64,000 bases of DNA from Lentibacillus salicampi. Lineage in GTDB: Bacteria > Bacillota > Bacilli > Bacillales > Amphibacillaceae. The DNA is taken from positions 62,001-126,000 of the forward strand of contig NZ_SRHY01000001.1 in assembly GCF_004565465.1 (NCBI RefSeq), in the 5' to 3' direction. This document shows, piece after piece, positions 42,694-50,818 of this stretch. Position 1 is the first letter of the stretch. Every line of letters begins with the position of its first letter. The notes under the pieces are model-generated. The model had not been told where the DNA came from, searched no databases, and saw nothing but the letters and a program-made list of their open reading frames with translations. The translations under genes and the position numbers were made by a program.

Positions 42694-43174
42694 ATGAACA
42701 TCAAGATGGTGGAGGGTCGAACATCAACGGTGTCGGGAGCCAACATCAACGGTGTCGGGTCGAGCATCAACGGTAGGAGCACCAACATCAATGGTGTCGG
42801 GTCGAGCATCAACGGTACGGGAGCCAAGATCAACGGTGTCGGGTCGAGCATCAACGGTACGGGAGCCAAGATCAACGGTGTCGGGAGCCAACATCAACGG
42901 TGTCGGGTCGAGCATCAACGGTAGGAGCACCAACATCAATGGTGTCGGGTCGAGCATCAACGGTACGGGAGCCAAGATCAACGGTGTCGGATTGAGCATC
43001 AACGGTACGGGAGCCAACATCAACGGTATCGGGTCGAGCATCAATGGTGTGGGAGCCAAGATCAACGGTGTCGGGTCGAGCATCAATGGTGTGGGAGCCA
43101 AGATCAACGGTGTCGGGTCGAGCATCAATGGCAGGAGCGCCAACATCAACGGTAGGGCAGCGGTAACCAGGTAA
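42694..43174 (+). pseudogene. Possible minisatellite-encoded heptapeptide protein, frame broken
   Basis: ATG 42694 follows AGGAAAG. After the first 22-bp repeat unit the frame reads GANINGVGSSING and continues as seven-residue repeats (GVGSSIN, GTGAKIN, GRSTNIN) until the second 22-bp unit at 42877-42898 shifts it and it stops at 42924. Another frame (from 42752) picks up the same heptapeptides after that point and runs to 43174. Removing one base would give a single ORF of about 160 codons. The Gly-x-Gly-Ser-Ser-Ile-Asn pattern could form a beta-solenoid; no family is recognised and it may be non-coding. Confidence 0.3.
42708..43153. repeat. 21-bp minisatellite, about 21 units
   Basis: Units of 21 bp follow the pattern GGTGTCGGGTCGAGCATCAAC, alternating with GGTACGGGAGCCAAGATCAAC and GGTAGGAGCACCAACATCAA variants; units at 42729 and 42877 are 22 bp. 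The array is continuous, with no spacers, so it is not CRISPR. It is GC-richer than its surroundings and lies between the IS91 element and spoVIF. Confidence 0.9.
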
Positions 43175-43229
43175 TTAGCACATTTTTTTGTGAAGCGACA
43201 CATGCGCCTTGTCCCTTCTGACAGTGATT

Positions 43230-43238
43230 CATAGGATA
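43230..43238 (+). promoter_or_regulatory. Possible sporulation sigma -10 element before spoVIF
   Basis: CATAGGATA matches the sigma-K -10 pattern CATAnnnTA, 75 bp before spoVIF. A clear -35 AC is not at the ideal distance, so this is tentative. Confidence 0.35.
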
Positions 43239-43312
43239 CTGTATAACGGTGGATGAAGGCAGTATCTGCTATAACCACTCCTTATGAATCGAATCGGCAG
43301 GAGGTGAACGCG

Positions 43313-43555
43313 ATGGATGATATGCTTAAAAAAGTCGAACGGAAAACCGGTGTTAAAGGCAATGATATCAAGAATCTGGCTCAATCGCTGAATGGTACTG
43401 ATCTATCGAATGAAAAAAATATAAGAAGGCTTGTTAAACAGGTTTCCACAATGGCCAATAAAAAAGTTCCGAAAAGCACGGAAGACATGATAGTGGAAAC
43501 ACTGGCGAAGAAAAAGGGAAAAGTCGATCCTTCGACCATTTCAAAAATGTTATAA
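43313..43555 (+). CDS. spoVIF: Stage VI sporulation protein F
   Basis: I choose ATG 43313, seven bases after GGAGGTGA. The 80-residue helical protein, with KKVERKTGVKGNDIKNLAQS, IRRLVKQVSTMANKKVPKST and a C-terminal KKKGKVDPSTISKML, matches SpoVIF (YjcC), which is needed for spore coat assembly and sporulation-specific gene expression late in the mother cell. The position between two repeat arrays and after an IS element is unusual. A strong terminator follows at once. Confidence 0.87.
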   Translation: MDDMLKKVERKTGVKGNDIKNLAQSLNGTDLSNEKNIRRLVKQVSTMANKKVPKSTEDMIVETLAKKKGKVDPSTISKML

Positions 43556-43571
43556 CTGGAACGGGTCAATA

Positions 43572-43605
43572 AAAATCCCCCATTATCATGATAATGGGGG
43601 ATTTT
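43572..43605. terminator. Perfect 34-bp palindrome, spoVIF terminator
   Basis: AAAATCCCCCATTATC and its exact complement meet at ATG/CAT, giving a perfect palindrome 17 bp after the stop with a T4 end. Confidence 0.85.
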
Positions 43606-43754
43606 CGATTGGCATTAAAACCTTGTTCTCTCAAATGTATAAACCATTCTATAAACCATTTCACCTGCGTCCATCATTTTGGAGAGATATTATAAAAAGC
43701 AGGATTCAATGCCGTCAGCAGCGAAATATATTTATAAAGCAGGGGGGCGATGGA

Positions 43755-43906
43755 ATGACCGCAAAACATCATAGCTTTGGAATGCTTTTTCTTATTCGAT
43801 TGGTATTGATAGGGGGCGGTCGCTATACATCAACCGGACAGTTAAAACCCTGCCCACATATTATTATGATCATGGTCTAAAATGGTCAAAAGTTTATAAT
43901 GTCTGA
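43755..43906 (+). pseudogene. Possible small gene with frameshift
   Basis: ATG 43755 follows a GGGGGGCG ribosome-like site and begins MTAKHHSFG. Its frame ends at 43880, but the neighbouring frame looks more natural (WNAFSYSIGIDRGRSLYINR, then TVKTLPTYYYDHGLKWSKVY) and stops at 43906. A single shift near 43775-43785 would join them into about 50 residues. I recognise no family; it could be two chance frames. Confidence 0.3.
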
Positions 43907-44111
43907 TTTTTGCGTGAAACAGACTCGAGACCGTTTCTCGAAGCACTTTTGACATGGATTTTTGCGTGAAACAGACTCGAGACCGTTTCTCGAAGCACTT
44001 TTGACATGGATTTTTGCGTAAAACAGACTCGAGACCGTTTCTCGAAGCACTTTTGACATAGATTTTGCGTAAAACAGACTCGAGACCGTTTTTCGAAGCA
44101 CTTTTGATTTT
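43907..44111. repeat. Four tandem 52-bp units with internal hairpin
   Basis: Units start at 43907, 43959, 44011 and 44063. Each contains TTTTTGCGTGAAACAGACTC, GAGACCGTTTCTCGAAGCAC and TTTTGACAT; units differ by one or two bases and the last has four T. Within each unit CGAGA and TCTCG can pair around CCGTT. The array lies between the small gene and the PBP4 homologue, immediately before its promoter region. Confidence 0.92.
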
Positions 44112-44189
44112 CTTTTTTGTAAATTGACCGTGAGATAAATTCTTGATATGCGCGTTTATTCAGATCGCGGGGAAGGGGAACACTTTACG

Positions 44190-45545
44190 ATGGAAGAGAA
44201 GCTGAATCATTTGATTGAACATGAACTGGAACTGAAGGGAGCCATCGCGGGGGTCAGTATCCGTGATGCGACAACAGGTGAAAAAGTTTATGGTCATATG
44301 GGCGATATCAGACTAAGGCCTGCATCCAATATGAAATTATTGACAGCAGCAGCGGCACTGGCTGTATTGGGTGAGGACTATACATTTACCACAGACGTGC
44401 TGACAGAAAGTTCCATAATAAATAATCAATTGAACGGAGATCTTTTTCTTAAAGGAAAGGGTGATCCAACATTACTGCCTGAAGACTTTGATAGGTTTGC
44501 GAAGAAAGTGAAGGCGAACGGAATCGATGTGATTGACGGGGATATTGTGGCTGATGATACGTGGTATGATGACGTGCGATTGTCGCCTGATCTTGTTTGG
44601 AGTGATGAGCACTGGTATTATGGAGCGCAAATTTCCGCATTAACGGCGTCACCTGATGAAGATTTTGACGCTGGGACTGTCATTGTTGAAGTGGCACCGG
44701 GGGATGCCGGGGATCTGCCGGCGGTCGCGGTGACACCTGATACGACATATGTGCAGGTCGAAAATAACGCCAAAACTGTTGCCTCAAGTGGTGATGAGGA
44801 TTTGACACTAAACCGGGTTCACGGTAAGAACACGATTACGATTAATGGTACTATCCCAGCAGGATCTGCCAGTGTAAAGGAGTGGATGGCTGTCTGGGAA
44901 CCAACCGGCTATGCGCTTGATCTCTTCAGAAAAGCACTCGAAAGGCAAGGCGTCTTATGGACTGGTGAGTTGAAAACCGGCCAGGCTCCGGAAAAAGCTG
45001 ATGGAATATATACAAACGAATCAATCACGCTTTCCGAACTGCTCGTTCCGTTCATGAAGCTAAGCAACAACACACATGTGGAAATACTTGTCAAAGAAAT
45101 GGGGAAGGTCGTGCATAATGAAGGCAGCTGGGAAAAAGGCCTTGAGGTTGTTGAAACAGAAATGGAAAAACTCGGACTCAATATGGATACGTCTGTCATT
45201 AGGGATGGATCAGGCATCTCGCACATGAATCTTCTTGCGCCTGACGAGATATCTATCTTGTTACATAACGTACAGGGCGTGGAGTGGTTTCAGGCGTATC
45301 TGAACGCCCTCCCGGCTGCCGGAAAGCCAGACCGGATGGAAGGGGGGACATTACGCGGCCGGATGAACGATAGGGATGTCCAGGCAAAAACCGGAACGAT
45401 TGAGGGTGTCAGTACGCTCTCTGGTTACCTGAAAACAGAAGGTGGCGGTGAATTTATCTTTTCGATTATGCTGAATAACTTGCTGGATGAAGAAAATGGT
45501 CCGGCGGTAGAAGATAAAATCGTGGCAGTTATCGCCAATCAATAA
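44190..45545 (+). CDS. D-alanyl-D-alanine carboxypeptidase/endopeptidase (PBP4, peptidase S13)
   Basis: I choose ATG 44190, about ten bases after AAGGGG; ATG 44148 has no ribosome site. The 451-residue enzyme has the three active-site motifs SNMK (Ser46, Lys49), SNN (Ser292) and KTG (400-402), at S13 spacing with the extra domains between the first two. It would trim or cleave peptidoglycan peptides. Notably neither start gives a signal peptide, so export is unexplained: the sequence upstream is the 52-bp repeat array, which may have replaced the original 5' end. Confidence 0.87.
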   Translation: MEEKLNHLIEHELELKGAIAGVSIRDATTGEKVYGHMGDIRLRPASNMKLLTAAAALAVLGEDYTFTTDVLTESSIINNQLNGDLFLKGKGDPTLLPEDFDRFAKKVKANGIDVIDGDIVADDTWYDDVRLSPDLVWSDEHWYYGAQISALTASPDEDFDAGTVIVEVAPGDAGDLPAVAVTPDTTYVQVENNAKTVASSGDEDLTLNRVHGKNTITINGTIPAGSASVKEWMAVWEPTGYALDLFRKALERQGVLWTGELKTGQAPEKADGIYTNESITLSELLVPFMKLSNNTHVEILVKEMGKVVHNEGSWEKGLEVVETEMEKLGLNMDTSVIRDGSGISHMNLLAPDEISILLHNVQGVEWFQAYLNALPAAGKPDRMEGGTLRGRMNDRDVQAKTGTIEGVSTLSGYLKTEGGGEFIFSIMLNNLLDEENGPAVEDKIVAVIANQ

Positions 45546-45554
45546 CAATAACAA

Positions 45555-45586
45555 AAGGGAGCCCATAAGCGGACTCCCTTCTTTAA
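45555..45586. terminator. Bidirectional terminator between PBP4 and the Gln-rich gene
   Basis: AAGGGAG and CTCCCTT pair around 12 bases with CTTTAAT on one side and TTGTTATT on the other strand. Confidence 0.7.
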
Positions 45587-45603
45587 TCCCAGCAATTTCA
45601 CAA

Positions 45604-45891
45604 TTATTGATTGTTGTTTTGTTGGGCTTGTTGTTGTGCTTGTGTCGCCTGTTGACGAGCCTGTTGAAGCTGCTGCTGTGCTTGTTGAATTTGTTGGTTT
45701 TGTTGTGCCTGCGCACTAGCTTGTCCTTGCACATTCTGCAATTGCTGTTCAGCTTGCTGTACCTGCTGCTGAGCCTGCTGCAACTGTTGCGGATCAGCAC
45801 TGGCTTGAGCCTGCTGTACAGCCTGCTGAGCTTGCTGAGCCTGTTGAACTGCCTGCTGCAGCTGTTGCTGCTGTTGGTTTTGTTGTGCCAT
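45604..45891 (-). CDS. Gln/Ala-rich low-complexity protein
   Basis: ATG 45891 follows GGAGG. The 95-residue product is mostly Gln and Ala with scattered Val, Leu and Asn (QQNQQQQQLQQAVQQAQQAQ), with no Cys, His, Lys, Trp or Phe. The pattern suggests a single long helix or coiled coil. It has a good ribosome site and clean boundaries, so I take it as a real gene. It lacks the repeated motif of gamma-type small acid-soluble spore proteins, which are also Gln-rich; a spore role is possible because the gerA operon starts 140 bp away in the other direction. Confidence 0.65.
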   Translation of the reverse strand: MAQQNQQQQQLQQAVQQAQQAQQAVQQAQASADPQQLQQAQQQVQQAEQQLQNVQGQASAQAQQNQQIQQAQQQLQQARQQATQAQQQAQQNNNQ

Positions 45892-46027
45892 ACGTATAAC
45901 CTCCGATTTAAAATATTGAGCCGAAAAAGAGCTCGGTATTTAGCGTGGCTTATTGTTTGGAAAATATGTGTTGAATTTAATACTTTTTTCCATTTGAGGA
46001 GGTTTTAAAGTCTATTCATCAATCCAA

Positions 46028-46058
46028 TGAATAATAAATTCCTTAACTTTTCATACTA
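46028..46058 (+). promoter_or_regulatory. Sigma-G-type promoter of the gerA operon
   Basis: TGAATA at 46028-46033 and CATACTA at 46052-46058 are 18 bp apart, a close match to the forespore sigma-G consensus, 37 bp before the first ger gene. Confidence 0.75.
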
Positions 46059-46095
46059 CACGTATCACGCTTATCTATTTCAAGAGGATGTTCCC

Positions 46096-47574
46096 ATGAA
46101 TAAGAAAACGTCACAGAAAAAAATACAACGGGATTTTGAAAAGCTGTTAAGAGAATTGAAACAGAAAGATGCTTTTATTCATTATCAGCGTGAGCATGAA
46201 ACAGGCCCGATTCATTTAGGCTATCTAAAAACAGCTATTGACACCGATAAGCTGGAAAAATATATCATGCCGCGGCTCCAGGAATATATGTATCAGAATT
46301 TGAACGAACTGAAGGACCATATTCCGTTTACCAAAACCGAATTAACGGATGATGCTGATCAGATTCCGGATAAGCTTGTGAAAAGCTTTGTTTTTATTTA
46401 CATGGCGAATGTCAGCCCATCGTATTTGCTGATTCCGCTCCCGCTTGACGAAAAACGGCAAGTCTCCGTTCCTGAAGTAGAATTCAGTGTTGTTGGTCCT
46501 AAAGAAGCATTTGTTGAAGATATTGATACCAATTTGAATTTGGTTCGAAAACGCTTGGCCATTCCTGAATTAAACGTTAAAAAATTAAGAGTCGGCACCA
46601 TCACGAAAACCGATGTTGCCGTTGTCTCGATAGCCGGGATAGCCGATGAGGATAATGTGAAGACGGCGGTGCAACGTATTAAGGATGTGGACATCGATCA
46701 GGTTGTTGACAGTTCGTTTATCCAGCAGACCATTGCTGATAACAAAAATTCACCCTTCCCGCAGCTGTTGGATACGGAACGGCCTGACCGGATTGCTTCC
46801 ATATTAGTCGAAGGAAAAGTGGCCATCTTTGTGAACGGCTCGCCGCATGTGTTACTCGGGCCAACCACTTTGATCGAATTTTTTTCCGCATTTGAGGATT
46901 ACTTTTTAAATTGGTTGACAGCCTCATCATTCCGGCTGATTCGATTAATCGCTGTCTTTTTCTCAATTTTAATCACACCACTGTATGTTGCCGTCCTGAC
47001 ACATCATTTTGAAATCGTACCGCAAACCATGTTGACTACGCTGGTCAATTCCAGAATGCAAGTACCCTTTCCACCAATAATTGAGGCACTCGTGCTGGAG
47101 TTTGCCATTGAGTTGTTGCGTGAAGCTGGTGCCAGATTACCGACCAAAATCGGGCAAACAATCGGTATTGTTGGTGGTATCGTGATCGGAACCGCAGCGG
47201 TTGAAGCAGGGATAACAAGTAATGTTCTGCTGATTTTGGTTGCCTTGGCAGCATTAGGGTCCTTTACAACACCGGTGTATAAAATGAGTAACACGATCAG
47301 GCTTATCCGTTTTCCGCTGATTATTGTTGCATCGGTTTATGGGCTGATTGGTCTGGCGATTTCCATTGCCTATATTATGGTGCATCTCTTAAGACTGACG
47401 TCGCTCGGAAGGCCGTTCTTTGCGCCGATTTTCCCGTTCCGGTTTGCTGATTTCAAAGATGCCTTAATCCGTCTGCCATTCAGCATGCAAAACAAACGTC
47501 CGTTTCAAGTCCGTCCCAGTAAAGTGAAGCGACCTGTTGCCAATGAAAATGACAAGTTGAGGGATAGCCGATGA
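46096..47574 (+). CDS. GerA family spore germination protein, A subunit
   Basis: I choose ATG 46096 after AGAGGATG. The 492-residue protein has a hydrophilic N-terminal domain (about 1-270) containing LVEGKVAIFVNGSPHVLLGP and RPDRIASIL, then about five membrane segments (ALVLEFAIELLREAGARLPT is the classic GerA signature). With the B and C proteins it forms a nutrient-gated germinant receptor/channel in the inner spore membrane. The next gene overlaps by 4 bp. The germinant is unknown. Confidence 0.93.
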   Translation: MNKKTSQKKIQRDFEKLLRELKQKDAFIHYQREHETGPIHLGYLKTAIDTDKLEKYIMPRLQEYMYQNLNELKDHIPFTKTELTDDADQIPDKLVKSFVFIYMANVSPSYLLIPLPLDEKRQVSVPEVEFSVVGPKEAFVEDIDTNLNLVRKRLAIPELNVKKLRVGTITKTDVAVVSIAGIADEDNVKTAVQRIKDVDIDQVVDSSFIQQTIADNKNSPFPQLLDTERPDRIASILVEGKVAIFVNGSPHVLLGPTTLIEFFSAFEDYFLNWLTASSFRLIRLIAVFFSILITPLYVAVLTHHFEIVPQTMLTTLVNSRMQVPFPPIIEALVLEFAIELLREAGARLPTKIGQTIGIVGGIVIGTAAVEAGITSNVLLILVALAALGSFTTPVYKMSNTIRLIRFPLIIVASVYGLIGLAISIAYIMVHLLRLTSLGRPFFAPIFPFRFADFKDALIRLPFSMQNKRPFQVRPSKVKRPVANENDKLRDSR

Positions 47575-48659
47575 TTTCACTCGATGATAAAGTATCAGGG
47601 CTGATGGTGTTGTTTCTCATCTCAGCCTCGCAATTAGGTGTAGGAGTACTTGGATTTCAAAGTATCATTAACAAATATGCCGGCCATGATGCCTGGATAT
47701 CTGTAATGATCGCCGGGATTGCTGTCAGTGGCGTCATATGGCTGATGTATCAGATGCTGAAGAACGATGAAAAAGGTGATATTGTTGCAATCCATGAGTT
47801 CACGTATGGCAAGTGGCTCGGAAACTTTCTGACCACTCTATTCGCCATCTATTTACTGTTGATGGCCATCGTTGTGCTCCGTACGTACATCGAGATTATT
47901 CAGGTGTGGATTTTCCCGCATCTAAAAGTCTGGGCCTTCTTATTGCTGCTGATTCCGCTGTTCTATTATACAATATCCGATCAATTCCGGACGGTTGTCG
48001 GGGTATGTTTCCTTGGTGTCGTCTATCCGGCTATTTTAAATCTGGCGCTGTTTTTTTCGGTGCAATATGCTGACATCGACAATATATTGCCAATCCTGGA
48101 CCACACCATCACGGAATTGCTTCAATCGTCATCGTTGGCCGTCCTTGATTTCATGGGATTTTCGGCACTCCTGGTTTTTTATCCGTTCATAAGGGAAGCA
48201 GGCAAATCACAAAAATATGCGCATTACGGCAATCTATATACGACTCTAGTATATACGGCGGTTTGTCTGATTTCATACCTTTATTATAACCAAAGTGAAT
48301 TGGACAGTGTCATTTGGGCATCCCTGGGACTCTGGAAGATCATTGAAATGCCTTTTTTGGAACGCTTTGAATACTTTGGGATTGCGACATTGTTCTTTAT
48401 GATATTGCCGAACGTCGTACTTTATATGTGGGCGGCCACACGCACGGTGACCCGCACCTTTGGTTTTGACCATAAAAAGGTGGCGCTTGTTCTCTTGGGG
48501 ATTCTATTCATCACCTCTGCCATTTTCACGGGCAGGGAAGGTGTTAATCTATTAAATGATTCAGCCTCCAGGATTGGGCTCGTGTTCCTGTTTATTTATA
48601 TCCCTGTCCTGTTTGTCATCAACTTCATTTGCAGGAAGGTGCGGAAAAATGTATCTTAA
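47571..48659 (+). CDS. GerAB/ArcD-type spore germination permease, B subunit
   Basis: The 362-residue membrane protein has about ten membrane segments of the amino acid/polyamine transporter fold; motifs include SASQLGVGVLGFQSIINKYA and VLDFMGFSALLVFYPFI. It is the germinant-binding subunit of the receptor. ATG 47571 overlaps the A-subunit stop as ATGA, and the C-subunit start lies 11 bp inside its 3' end. Confidence 0.92.
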   Translation: MISLDDKVSGLMVLFLISASQLGVGVLGFQSIINKYAGHDAWISVMIAGIAVSGVIWLMYQMLKNDEKGDIVAIHEFTYGKWLGNFLTTLFAIYLLLMAIVVLRTYIEIIQVWIFPHLKVWAFLLLLIPLFYYTISDQFRTVVGVCFLGVVYPAILNLALFFSVQYADIDNILPILDHTITELLQSSSLAVLDFMGFSALLVFYPFIREAGKSQKYAHYGNLYTTLVYTAVCLISYLYYNQSELDSVIWASLGLWKIIEMPFLERFEYFGIATLFFMILPNVVLYMWAATRTVTRTFGFDHKKVALVLLGILFITSAIFTGREGVNLLNDSASRIGLVFLFIYIPVLFVINFICRKVRKNVS

Positions 48660-49722
48660 ATATATTGTTTTTTTCGTGTTTGTGACGGCAAGTTTACTGC
48701 TGAATGCTTTTATGCCGTCCAAAATCATCGATCAGATTCAAATGATTACCGTCATCGGATTCGATGCAACGGAAGAGGAAAGAGTGCAGGGAACTGTAGC
48801 GTCGCCTAAGTATCAGCAGGAAGGACAAGTTGAAGATTTTATCTATACGGATACCGCTGATACCGTGTACGAAGATTGGGTCAAATTAAATGCGAAAGCG
48901 ACCGAACGACTCCTGAACGGTAAGATAAAGGTTGTGTTCTATAATCAGAAATTGGCTGCAGAGGGTATCAGTGACTTTATCGGATTTTTAACAAGGGATC
49001 CGTCCATTGGCGGCAACGTAAGCCTGGCCGTAACAGAAGGGTCGACACTTGACGTGATCAATTCCGCCACAACCACTAAAGGCAGAGGCATCTTTTTTGC
49101 TGATTTATTTGAACACAACATACGGCACGGTAATTTGCCGCAAATAAATTTAAAAATATTTGAATCCGCATTGGACAGTGGAACTCAAGATCCGTTTCTG
49201 CCGATGCTAAGTATTGAAAAGGAAAGGCCGGCACTGACAGCGATTGCGTTCTTTAAAGGTGATCAGTATGTTGATAAGTTGCCGATCGAACATGCGGATG
49301 TGTTTAAAATGCTGTACGAAAAAAATGTCAGCGATGGCGAATACCAGTATAAAAGTGAGGAGTATATTGCAGCCGTTGAAAATATTGAAACAACCAAAGA
49401 CGTGGTTTTTGAAACAAACGGTGGAAGCGGCACAGTTACGATTAATGTGAATATTAGGGGTGCAGTCAGGGAATTTACCGGTCAACTGCCAACAACCCAA
49501 AAAGAAAAAATTGAACGTGATATAAAACAGGATATTGAAAAGAAAGCGAATCGATTAGTCAGCCGGTTTCAAGAATTGGAAATTGACCCGCTCGGTATTG
49601 AAGACGATATTAAAAGTGGTAACAGGACTTACAACCAGAAGCACTTTAAATCGGCTTACCCGGATATGCCGATTCGTGTCAATGCTGAGGTTAAAATTAC
49701 GGGATACGGCATCATGCGCTGA
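48649..49722 (+). CDS. Ger(x)C family germination protein, C subunit without lipobox
   Basis: I choose ATG 48649, after GGAAGGTG and inside the end of the B gene; an earlier TTG-type start at 48556 is in the wrong context. The 357-residue protein matches GerAC along its length (ITVIGFDATEEERVQGTVAS, TTTKGRGIFFADLFEHNIRH, IDPLGIEDDI). The usual lipobox and CWD/RE segment are replaced by LLLNAFMPSKIIDQIQMI, with no cysteine, so it is probably held by an uncleaved N-terminal helix instead of lipid. Confidence 0.87.
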   Translation: MYLKYIVFFVFVTASLLLNAFMPSKIIDQIQMITVIGFDATEEERVQGTVASPKYQQEGQVEDFIYTDTADTVYEDWVKLNAKATERLLNGKIKVVFYNQKLAAEGISDFIGFLTRDPSIGGNVSLAVTEGSTLDVINSATTTKGRGIFFADLFEHNIRHGNLPQINLKIFESALDSGTQDPFLPMLSIEKERPALTAIAFFKGDQYVDKLPIEHADVFKMLYEKNVSDGEYQYKSEEYIAAVENIETTKDVVFETNGGSGTVTINVNIRGAVREFTGQLPTTQKEKIERDIKQDIEKKANRLVSRFQELEIDPLGIEDDIKSGNRTYNQKHFKSAYPDMPIRVNAEVKITGYGIMR

Positions 49723-49815
49723 CAGAAGGAAAGGATGATGACCGAAGTCCCAGCGGTATCCCCAACGGTTCAGGGTGCAAATTGATGAGTGCTGGTAACG
49801 GATTGCGCAGACACA

Positions 49816-50469
49816 TTAAATCATGTCATCTATCGACTGATATGTTTTATCAAACCCTAAATGAACCACTTCCCATAAATAAAACGAAGCAATGGTCAGA
49901 TAGGGTTCCCAGACAGGGCGTTTGTCGATTAAAATCCTGCGGCGTTCGGACTTGTCCACTTCATACAGCCATCTAGCCCCACGCTGAATTCCGATATCGT
50001 CAACAGCGAGCACATTCTTTCGGCCGAGTGAAAAAATCAGAAACATTTCAGCGGTCCATTTTCCGATGCCCTTAATGCTTGTCAGTTGTTTGAGGACCGA
50101 GGTGTTATCCTTATCAGCCATTTGTTCAAAAACAATAAAGTTATTATGCACTTTCGCAGTTAGATCGCGCAAATAGTTGATTTTTTGCCAGGACAAGCCG
50201 ATCGTCCGTAATTGTTGATCAGATACGTTCAAGATCCCCGCCGGCTCAATCCGATGTTCCAGTAAAGTTTCCAGTCGTCCGAACACAGCACGCGCTGCCG
50301 CTACGGAAATTTGTTGGCCAATGATGGAGCGAACCAATGATTTAAAATAGTTTGGTCGCATCGTAACCGTCACATCCCCGACAATGGCAATTAGTTTATT
50401 CATTTGGCTATCGGCATTACCTAATGCCATAACAGCTGGATTATTTTGGTCAATGACGAATTGTTCCAT
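49816..50469 (-). CDS. DNA-3-methyladenine glycosylase, AlkA-like HhH-GPD protein
   Basis: The 217-residue protein removes alkylated bases from DNA. It has the helix-hairpin-helix LTSIKGIGKWTAEMFLIFSL followed by the Gly/Pro-poor loop with the catalytic Asp in LAVDDIGIQRGARWLY. The N-terminal part contains YFKSLVRSIIGQQISVAAAR, typical of the family. ATG 50469 follows GAGGTGA. No ada or other repair gene is adjacent. Confidence 0.88.
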   Translation of the reverse strand: MEQFVIDQNNPAVMALGNADSQMNKLIAIVGDVTVTMRPNYFKSLVRSIIGQQISVAAARAVFGRLETLLEHRIEPAGILNVSDQQLRTIGLSWQKINYLRDLTAKVHNNFIVFEQMADKDNTSVLKQLTSIKGIGKWTAEMFLIFSLGRKNVLAVDDIGIQRGARWLYEVDKSERRRILIDKRPVWEPYLTIASFYLWEVVHLGFDKTYQSIDDMI

Positions 50470-50488
50470 AGGTCACCTCGAATCCCAG

Positions 50489-50628
50489 TTTATCCCGCCT
50501 TAACGAGCAGTAAGATCCCGCTTCAGGATTCCATAGCGACCCGGAAGGATAAGGAGGGAAAAGGTCCGATTCTGTTCAACTATAACATTCAGTGGAGAAA
50601 AGCGCTCCACTGAATGTAGTTTCACTTT
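50489..50628. repeat. Dispersed intergenic repeat, family A, medium copy
   Basis: Starts TTTATCCCGCCTTAACGAGC and ends ATGTAGTTTCACTTT; the middle has GGTCCGATTCTGTTCAAC as at 904 and 27310. The right part forms CATTCAGTGGAG...CTCCACTGAATG. The rest of 50470-50818 holds a TTGATAT/ATATCAA dyad (50698-50721) and the NDH-2 leader. Confidence 0.7.
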
Positions 50629-50818
50629 AAATGATGTCTCGATTTTTGACAAAACACGCCTTTGATGTATTGAATTGCTAGCCTAAAAAGAATAGTTTTG
50701 ATATGATATTCATGATATCAATTAGTTGCATCTTATCGAACAGGGAAGCTTTAAGTGCGTGTTCAAAAAGAAGGATGCTTTTTGAATAACATAACCAATC
50801 AGGAAAGGTGGAAGTTAT

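Noticed and set aside
42724..43278. 184-residue Pro/Leu-rich protein on the minus strand
   Set aside because: It is the reverse reading of the 21-bp minisatellite; a tandem array with a multiple-of-three period opens frames on both strands. It has no ribosome site at its start.
43886..44101. 71-residue minus-strand ORF
   Set aside because: It is the translation of the 52-bp tandem repeat in a drifting frame, since 52 is not a multiple of three.
42708..44111. CRISPR array
   Set aside because: Both arrays are head-to-tail repeats without unique spacers between units (21 bp and 52 bp), and no cas genes are nearby.
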